This document shows, one piece after another, positions 56,855 to 64,000 of a stretch of 64,000 nt of DNA. Position 1 is the stretch's first letter. Each line of letters starts with the position of its first letter. The notes beneath the pieces are model-generated. The model was not told where the DNA came from and ran no database searches. It saw only the letters and a list, made by a program, of their open reading frames with translations. Source of the stretch: Saussurea involucrata (Eukaryota; Streptophyta; Magnoliopsida; Asterales; Asteraceae); the NCBI GenBank assembly GCA_033807775.1, contig CM066314.1:35761001-35825000 (forward strand). Reading direction: 5' to 3'. A program made the translations under genes and the position numbers.

Positions 56855-57371
56855 CTTTTACCGATGCATTTCGTATAAGCCGCCGGTAAAAGGTTACCGA
56901 CTTATTTCTCTATTCACTAGTAGAAATATCTTTAAAATTTTAAATGAAATTTTTACCAACGAATTTCACTAATTCACCAACAAAAATTAATTTATTATAA
57001 TTTATATCTTTTTCGCTTAAACATTTGCCGACAGAATTCCCAAACCAGTTAGCAAAATGGTTTTTATAATATTAATTAAAGAAAATCCACTTAACTCTTT
57101 ACCGGAGGACTTCCTAAATCCGCCGGCAATTGTATTATAACTTCAGTAATATTTTTTAATTTTTATTTTTACCTGTGGACTTCCCAAACCCTTCGACAAA
57201 AGTATTTTTTAAACCAGAATGATTTTTAAGGAGGATTTTACCTATAAAAATATATTACTAATTTTTTTTTTTCACAACTAGTTTCACCAAAACCGGTTTC
57301 ATCACAACCAGCTTCGTCAAAACCAATTTCAACGAAGTGAGTTTCATCACAGCCACTTTCTTCAAAACCAG
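56855..57371 (+). mobile_element. CACTA-like arm (part 2) and a short tandem repeat
   Basis: Right of element D, repeats such as CCGCCGGTAAAAGG, TTACCGGAGGACTTCC and TAAATCCGCCGGCAA continue the CACTA subterminal pattern from 32354. A second terminus-like CACTAGTAGAAATA starts near 56934. From about 57270 to 57370 a degenerate repeat of roughly 30 bases (TTTCATCACAACCAGC-like) leads to element C. No transposase. Confidence 0.45.
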
Positions 57372-57621
57372 TGTTAGTGCCTAATATACCATGTTGTACC
57401 ATGTAGAGGGACCATTTATGTAATTACTAAGTTAGAAAGTATAAATAGTAACTTTAGCCTAGATTTCATTTAGGTCATCCATTCCTTACACACTCAAGTA
57501 CACACACACTACTATTCTCTCTACATTTTCTAGTGTACTTAGTGTTTGATCATCATTGACTAATATATATGGATGGCCATCTGATTGGATTAATAGCTTG
57601 ATTACTTGTTCTGGGATCACA
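57372..57621 (+). mobile_element. 5' LTR of element C with TATA box
   Basis: TGTTAGTGCC to GGGATCACA, 250 bp. TATAAATA at 57440-57447 is a good TATA box for the element promoter. Confidence 0.9.
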
Positions 57622-57623
57622 AT

Positions 57624-57635
57624 TGGTATCAGAGC
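57624..57635 (+). other. Primer-binding site of element C
   Basis: TGGTATCAGAGC two bases after the LTR. Confidence 0.9.
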
Positions 57636-58019
57636 ATAGTATATCACTTAGATCAGATTAGGATTTTGAAGGTTTTTGCAAATTTTGAGTGTTCTTCATT
57701 TTTTCATTCATTTCTTATTGATTCTATCCATTTGAGTGCTTCAAATGGATTAGGATGGATCTAAAAGTGTTTGATTATCATCCCTGTGTGTTTTTATTCG
57801 GCAATTACACCAGGATTAGTCTCAATTTGTGCAAAACTTGTATTTTCGGACTTTTGAAGAAAACTCACTGTTTTGGATTGAAAATCACTGTTCTAGTGGT
57901 TTTTGGACAAAACTTGAAGAGTTAAAGTTGTCCAGAATATAGTTGCGAACCTACGTACCAATTTTCAGAGTAATTGGATCATTTTTGAAGAATCGACTTA
58001 AGATAATCTGCACATTCAT

Positions 58020-58333
58020 AACTATCGCAACTCTCTGTGTTCTTGAGTGTTCATCCATATCGCAACTCTCAAGAAGTGAATAGTATTGTGTCACAACCCT
58101 TAGTTGCGACAAGTCGTTGTTATCGCAACTTTCTTCGAAGTGAACAGTAGCATATCGCAACTGCCTATTGCGATAAGACTCTTTTATCGCAACCTACATC
58201 ATATTGAACAGTACTTATCGCAACCCTCTGTTGCGATAAGAATTCTTTTGGCTTATATCGCAACAAATTTGTTGCGACAAGTTTTTCTATTGCGATAAAC
58301 CTGCTTGTGATATACTTGGTTCTTAAGCTGTTG
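58020..58333 (+). repeat. Palindrome array in the leader of element C
   Basis: TATCGCAAC / GTTGCGATA half-sites with TGAACAGTA spacers. The best hairpin is 58214-58240 (11-bp stem), the counterpart of 14803-14829 in element A. Confidence 0.78.
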
Positions 58334-58435
58334 GTTGAGACAAGATTTTGGTTGCGACAAGAAGTGAGTTGAGACAAGTAGTGTGTTGCGACAAGACGTG
58401 GGTTGAGACAAACAGTGGGTTGAGACAAGTCAGTG
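58334..58435 (+). repeat. 17-nt phased tandem array (element C)
   Basis: Six contiguous 17-base units starting at 58334, 58351, 58368, 58385, 58402 and 58419, consensus GTTGmGACAAG plus six variable bases. GTTGAGAC and GTTGCGAC forms alternate. Confidence 0.85.
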
Positions 58436-58499
58436 TGAATCAATTTTGTTTACTAATCAAATCTAAGGGGTACTTAACGATCATAAACAAGTAATCTAA

Positions 58500-59461
58500 T
58501 GTTGATCAAAACCCTCAGTGATTTGATAATGACCCTCTCTTAAACACTTAGTGAATATTATAAGTAAACAATATGTATTAGAGTTTCACTATCGCTGATA
58601 AGTACTAAGACTTTACAGTACCGCTGATAGGAACTCTCGCTCTTTAGATTAGACAATTAGCGAACACTGTTCATCCAGTAGCTCTGAGCCTGTTCAGTCT
58701 CTGTGATGATCGCTGATATGTTATAGTTGTTTGCTTATGATCCCTGAAGACAAGTTTCACGTCAACATAGGTTCTACGCTGAAGTCGAAGATCAAGTCCA
58801 AGAACCAGCGACAAGTCTACTAATGAACTGATGCGGATATCAGCGAAGCAAGATCTGTCCATTCAACGTGACATATCAAGTAGAAGACTTCAGCAATCGC
58901 TGAGCTTTATCATTCGTTGATAAAGTACTGATTCAACGAAAGCTGATCATGAAGTCTCCTTACAAAGTACTATTGTCTTACCTCCCTTGCACGTCTCCGT
59001 ACGAACTGTCAGAACGGACATCCCTTTTGTCTATGATCGTACAACAAACTCTGATTCTACACTGTGCACCATGCGGTTACTAAGGTTGTCTACAAAGGTC
59101 AATGACATGCAACCACTCAGCTGCTGCCACGTGTAAAGTAACATTGCCATGCATTAAATGCATGCAGTATATAAGAAGAACTCTACTTCAGAATTGAAGT
59201 GCTCGAGCCATCTTCTTCTTTCTATTTGTGTGTTAGGTTATTATTCGTAATTTCCTTATCTCCTTTCTATCTATTTCTAGTGCAAGAAACTTAGTGTTCT
59301 TAACTCGTTTAGATTAGGTTTATCCTTAATCTTGTTCCACAACAAGTTGTAAATTGTTTTAAGATTTATCAATAAACAATTTAGAAAAGTAAAAATCGTG
59401 TGTTTGTATTCAACCCCCCCCCCCCCTTTCTACAAACTTGTATAACCCTTCGGGACCAACA
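58500..59461 (+). mobile_element. Solo LTR in the leader of element C
   Basis: 962 bp, TGTTGATCAA to GGGACCAACA, with perfect target duplication TCTAA (58495-58499, 59462-59466). TATATAAGAAG near 59167 is a probable TATA box. A run of 13 C (59414-59426) near the 3' end recalls SIRE-type copia LTRs. No internal region remains, so it is a solo LTR. It separates the leader repeats from gag. Confidence 0.85.
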
Positions 59462-59468
59462 TCTAAAT

Positions 59469-62400
59469 ATGACTGCGAGAGACATCTTGACTATTGGGTC
59501 AAAGGACAAACCACCTGTTCTTTTTCCTAAGGAATTTAAGATTTGGAAAGACAGATTTATGGATTATTTTGAGCGACAAGAGAACGGAGAATACGTTGCT
59601 AATTCACTTGAGAATGGTCCTATGGAGAAACAAAGAAGAAGAGGAATAGCTACTGATGGTGAGCCAATTCCAGAATGGGTTGATGTTCTACCAATACATT
59701 ATGATGCTGAACAAAAGAAAAAGCATTATGAAGACAAACAGGCAAAGTCCCTAGATATACAAGCTTTGACCAACATTATATATCGAAAGGTAGATAGCAA
59801 AAACTATTCTGGGAAGGATATGTTTGATGAACTGATAAACCTATATCAAGGATCTGAAGTGGAGAACCAGATGAGAATCTCCAATGCAATTAATATGTAC
59901 GAAAACTTTAAACAAAAAGAAGGTAAGGCACTTGATGCTACGTATGACCGTTTCACTACAATATTGAATGAGATGAATAGGTATAACATAGACAAGTCAA
60001 TAATCGAGCACAATGTGAAATTCCTGAGTGTTTTTCAACCCGAATGGAAGAAGTATGCTCACCGAATGAAACAGAATGCTAGATTAGCTGCTTTGCCTCT
60101 GCAAGAAATGTATGAAACCTTGAAACAAGATGAGGAAGATGCTGATGAGAAGAGAGATAAGACAAAGAAGAAAGAGAAGAAAGAGAAGAAGGAAGAGAAC
60201 AAAGAGGTTAAGGAAGAAGAGATAGATCCACTCTCTTTAATATCTAACAAAACCATCAGGTGATACTCAAAGAATGTGGGTAATCAGTCTGATGAGGAAA
60301 AGAATGAAGCTGATGGTATGGATGAAGCTGAAAATTTGAAGCAAGCTATGATACTCCTTACTAGATCTTTTCAAAGACAGTTTGGGAAAAGCCCAGTTCT
60401 AACAGTCAAAGGTATGCGTCTGCCTCTAAGAACTTCGAGCACAAAGCACATGTTGAATCGAACAAGAAGTTTGAGTACAAGAGGGCTGAGTATAAGAGAG
60501 AGGATAAGAGGCCAGAAGAGAAGAAGGTGTTTGAGAAAAGGGGTGAAGAACCAAAATGCTTAAACTGTGGGAAAGCTGGTCACTTCTCCAAGGAATGTTG
60601 GAAGCCAAAAGTCAGAGATTCCATTTACTATAAGAACAAGTTGATGCTTGCCGAACAGAAGGAATTGGGGATAGCTTTGTTGGTCGAAGAGGAATACTGG
60701 CTTGATCAGACTGATGATGAAGCAGATGATGAGACAACGGCTCAGACCAAGATGTGCTTCATGACCAAAAACACCGATGATGAAGGGTCAGAGTCTACTT
60801 CAAATGAGGTACATTCCGATCTCTATAATCAATTTTTTACTCAACAAACATATTTAACAAAGAAGCTAGAAGAACTAACTGATGACCAGAAAAGAGCAGA
60901 TGAAAGCATTTCCACTCAAAAGGAAAGACTAATAGAACAAGACAGCAATTTAAAGAATTGGAAAAGAAAAAGACTGAGTTCGATATTGGTCATGCGTATT
61001 TTCAAAGTCGAATAACTGAATTATCAGAAAAATTAATGAGTTCGAAAGCCAAGAATAATGAGTTTGAAAACCTTTTACATGCTTATAAAGATAGGAATAA
61101 TGAGCTGAGTGAAAATGTCAAAGGTCTGGAAGATAAATTGTACAAAGCAGGCCAAACTAAACAAACAATTCACATGAATAAGCCTAGCAAATTCCGGTAC
61201 TACAATTCAAAGTGGGGTATAGGGTATGACAATCCACAGTACCTAAGGAATGCCTTAATAAAATCCCCCACTCTATATGAATTTGATTGGTTTATGCTTG
61301 CATCACATCCTACCTATCAAATCAAATGGCTTAAAATGGATGGTGAAGACTATGAGGCTGAGAAAGAAATAAGAAGAAAACCCACTGTTAAGATGCAACT
61401 TCCTTTTTGGTATGGTCCTGATAATGCAAAGGCATTAGATAACGAAAGAACCTTGCCAAATGATTATTTTGAGAGTTACGCTGTTAAAGAATCAGAGGAA
61501 ATGGTAAATACCCAAAAAGAAACTGATGAAAAACCAATTTTTGAAGGTAAAAGGTATTTCCCACCAATGGTTCTTGAACAGAAACTCATGGACCTCGAAA
61601 GCAAGATCAAAAGTACTATTCAAGAAGTCAGAAATGACGAAAAACTTGCTTTTGAGATCGAAAAGGAAGATATGATCACAGTGTTTAAAGTTTAAAAGAA
61701 ATGAAAACAAAACTTGAGGAAATATCTGAAGAAAAAGTTTCAAAAGAAAAGCATTCTTCAGATTCAAATGTTTCCTCATGCAAAGCTTTCATGGGAAATA
61801 CTGTTTTTAGGGGTTTGACAGTTGATGACCAAGATGATTCTGAATCTTGGGATTTGGAAAGTCAATCTGTCAGAGTTGCTCCTAAAAGGTATTCTCCTAC
61901 AGAAGAAGATAAAGCTTTTCGAAAAGAATATAATGAATTTCTTTTTGCTAAGTCTTATGGTATCTTTCATACATCCTATGATATTGAGTCTGATCTTGAT
62001 AATGAGATTGTTGGTGAGGACAAAGGTAAAGCTGTAAGTGAAGTGTCTGTTCAATTTTACTTTAGTGCCAAACTTCCAGATCATACTGACTTTCTAATAA
62101 AAGAAGAGAAACCTGAGAAGACTTTCTTCAAAGGGGAATCTTCAAAATCAGCTGAGAAAACTTCTGCTAATGATTATTATTCTAAATCTAAATCAAAACA
62201 ATCATTACAGAAAAAGAAAAGAAAAACAAAAAGAAAGAAGCAAGCTAATTCTTTTCAAACTCAATAATTCAAAAGCTTACAACTCCTATTTTTCTGGTGT
62301 TTCAGATCGTAATTTGAGAAACAACATACGCCTTGAGTGGAGAATAAAGGAGTCCACATAGGATGTGGCCCAGATCAAATCATCCCATGCTGTTTTAAAT

Positions 62401-62697
62401 GTTTTAAATTCCAAGAAAGACAATTTTGTTTCAAATGTTATTAATTATGATGTTGGCAATAGACGAAAACTTGTAATTCCTTACAAGGTTTATTCAATGC
62501 GACAACTGATTAATTTGGCACGTGATCAAATTTGTTGTTCTTCTTGTGGTGTGGATGATTTTATCTGCAAATCTGACTATAACCGTTGGTTTTATTCAAA
62601 TGATTACTTTAACACCGGTTATAGAAAACATAATGTCAAGTCCAAACCTACTAATCCGAAAGGACCCATTTGGAAATGGGTACCTAAAACCGTCTAA
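59469..62697 (+). pseudogene. Element C gag and coiled-coil spacer
   Basis: From ATG 59469 (MTARDILTIGSKDK) gag is open to a TGA at 60261-60263, with the capsid-like domain (LDIQALTNIIYRKVDSK ... HRMKQNARLAALP). After shifts near 60270-60530 come the knuckle CLNCGKAGHFSKECW, DQTDDEADDE, and the heptad-rich spacer (ITELSEKLMSSKAKNNEFENLL; break near 60960). After further breaks near 61690 and 62265 the basic pre-protease segment ends KGPIWKWVPKTV then TAA (62695-62697). Domain order matches A and B. Confidence 0.88.
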
Positions 62698-62880
62698 TTT
62701 CCATTTTGCAGCCCAGTCATGTATGGTACTTAGATTCTAGCTGCTCAAAGCACATGACTGGAAGAAAGGAGCTGCTAGTTAATTTTGTGGAAAAGGATTG
62801 TGGCAAAGTTAAGTTTGGAAACGGTCAATATTCTCCAATTTTGGGTTACGGAGATTTGTCAAAGATAATGTGAGGATTAC
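62698..62880 (+). pseudogene. Element C protease with altered active site
   Basis: Read one frame back from the spacer: QPSHVWYLDSSCSKHMTGRKELLVNFVEKDCG. The active-site Gly of DSG is Ser (DSS), probably inactivating. The frame ends at a TGA near 62880 after GYGDLSKIM because one base was lost in GATATTGTC (now GATTTGTC, about 62852). Confidence 0.78.
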
Positions 62881-64000
62881 AAAAGTCAATTACGTCGAGG
62901 GCTTAGGACACAATTTGTTTAGTATAGGTCAATTTTGTGATAAAGACCTAGAAGTCCATTTCAAAAAGACCCGTTGTGCAGTTCTAACCAACGGAGGAGA
63001 TGAGCTTCTAGTTGGTTCTAGTAAATCCAATCTGTACACTATTGACCTAGCAATGCTCAAGCCTAAGAACGACGTATGTTTGATGTCTAAAGCATCTTTG
63101 GAGAAAAGTTGGTTATGGCATAGACGACTATCTCATCTCAACTTCTGTTACATACAAAAACTGACGTTGGCTGACTTAGTCATAGGTCTACCAGTTCTGA
63201 AAATTGAGAAGGACAACTTCTGTACTGCTTGTGAAAATGGGAAGATGAAACGAGCTCCTCGTCCACCGAAACCCGAGCCCAGCACACACAAATCATTGGA
63301 AATCCTTCATATGGATCTCTGTGGTCCGAGGAAGACTCAGAGCATAAGCGTCAAACGATACGTGTTAGTCGCCGTCGATGACTATTCGAGATTTACATGG
63401 GTCAAGCTTCTACTGTCAAAGGATGAAACACCTGACTTGATCATCTCGTTAGTCAAACAACTTCAAGTTAATCTACAACAATCAGTTCAGACTATCAGAT
63501 CAGATAATGGGACAGAGTTTAAAAACAAGACTCTTGATGACTTCTTTAAGTCATTAGGAATAACTCATCAATATTCTACGGCCAGAACACCTCAACAGAA
63601 CGGAGTTGTTGAAAGAGGAAACCGTACACTCATTGAAGCTTCCAGAACGATGTTGTCTTATACTGATCTACCTCTGTTTCTTTGGGCTAAAGCTGTTGCA
63701 ACGGCGTGCTACACACAAAACCGTTCTATCATCCATCGACGGTTTGGCAAGACTCCATATGAATTGATTAACAATAGAAAACCGGTTATACACTACTTTC
63801 GTGTCTTTGGTTGCAGGTGTATCGTACTGAACGATAAAGACAACTTGAACAAGTTCAGTCCGAAGGGAAGTGAGGGCGTTTTCATTGGATACTCGCTCAC
63901 ATCCAAAGCATACAGAGTCTACTTCAAATTTTCCAGAACTGTGATCGAAAGTATAAATGTCAAATTTGATGAATCTGAAGAGATGGCTTCTGTGCAAAAC
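62813..64000 (+). pseudogene. Element C integrase, open to the window edge
   Basis: A frame of 396 codons is open from after a TAA at 62810-62812 to the last base. From about 62855 it reads FVKDNVRITKVNYVEGLG. The HHCC module (WHRRLSHLNF, CTACENGK), the DDE core (Asp in HMDLCGP, Asp in RSDNGTEF, Glu in NGVVERGNR) and the C-terminal domain (GVFIGYSLTSKAYRVYF) follow. All catalytic residues are present. It is separated from protease by the single-base loss near 62852. Because no stop occurs before the edge, it is easily missed by closed-ORF searches. Confidence 0.88.

Larger units (their letters stand above)
57372..64000 (+). mobile_element. Element C: SIRE-like Ty1/copia, 3' part outside the window
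   Basis: 5' LTR (57372-57621), PBS, palindrome and 17-nt arrays, a solo LTR inserted in the leader, then gag, spacer, protease and integrase to the right edge. LTR length (250 bp), leader and protein sequence agree best with element A. The left flank ACCAG (57367-57371) is the candidate target duplication. RT, RNase H and any ORF3 lie beyond 64000. Confidence 0.9.

Overview
This window is plant nuclear DNA made almost entirely of retrotransposons. I find no intact host gene, rRNA or tRNA gene. The evidence is a set of nested LTR retrotransposons of the Ty1/copia and Ty3/gypsy superfamilies, plant-type primer-binding sites (TGGTATCAGAGC), a plant LINE fragment, a Tourist-like MITE and CACTA-like arms. 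The copia polyproteins and the extra ORF behind their pol most resemble SIRE/Maximus-lineage elements that I associate with Asteraceae. That host guess is recollection, not proof.

Layout. (1) 1-1025: end of a gypsy-type LTR. (2) 1086-5832, minus: 5' part of a Ty3/gypsy element (gag plus 5' LTR). Its LTR was split by a second LTR (3433-5163, TSD CTTTC), and the gypsy itself sits inside ORF3 of element A. (3) 5833-15671, minus: element A, a decayed SIRE-like copia (5' LTR, leader repeats, gag-pol, promoter-like module, truncated ORF3). (4) 15672-19618: a 5'-truncated LINE, CACTA-like motifs and unassigned DNA. (5) 19624-30927, plus: element B, an 11.3-kb SIRE-like copia with both LTRs, gag-pol and an extra ORF3. 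(6) 31375-31702: MITE. (7) 32354-57371: a CACTA-like arm split by a four-level nest. Element D (copia, Ale-like, TSD CTTTT) contains element E (copia, Tork-like, TSD probably ACAAT). E contains both element F (copia, Tork-like, minus, TSD ATGCC) and element G (non-autonomous gypsy, TSD ATTAT). (8) 57372-64000, plus: element C, same subfamily as A, with a solo LTR (TSD TCTAA) in its leader and an open integrase frame running off the right edge.

How the parts work. Each copia element encodes gag (capsid and zinc knuckle), protease, integrase, reverse transcriptase and RNase H, which together make one replication cycle. All copies seen here carry stops, frameshifts or deletions, so each would depend on proteins supplied by others. 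G kept only LTRs, PBS, PPT and the last 75 codons of pol.

The most notable material is in the SIRE-like elements A, B and C. (i) The leader just before gag carries a tandem array phased at exactly 17 nt (5, 7 and 6 units). (ii) Arrays of interrupted palindromes with core TATCGCAAC/GTTGCGATA lie in the leader and again between pol and ORF3. (iii) ORF3 sits in the position of env but shows no membrane segment. A CCAAT, CACGTG, TATAAATA module with identical spacing in A and B lies upstream of it. B carries a 551-nt GT...AG segment just before the ORF3 start codon that is precisely missing in A, as expected for a spliced intron. Together these suggest a captured gene with its own promoter, travelling inside a retrotransposon.
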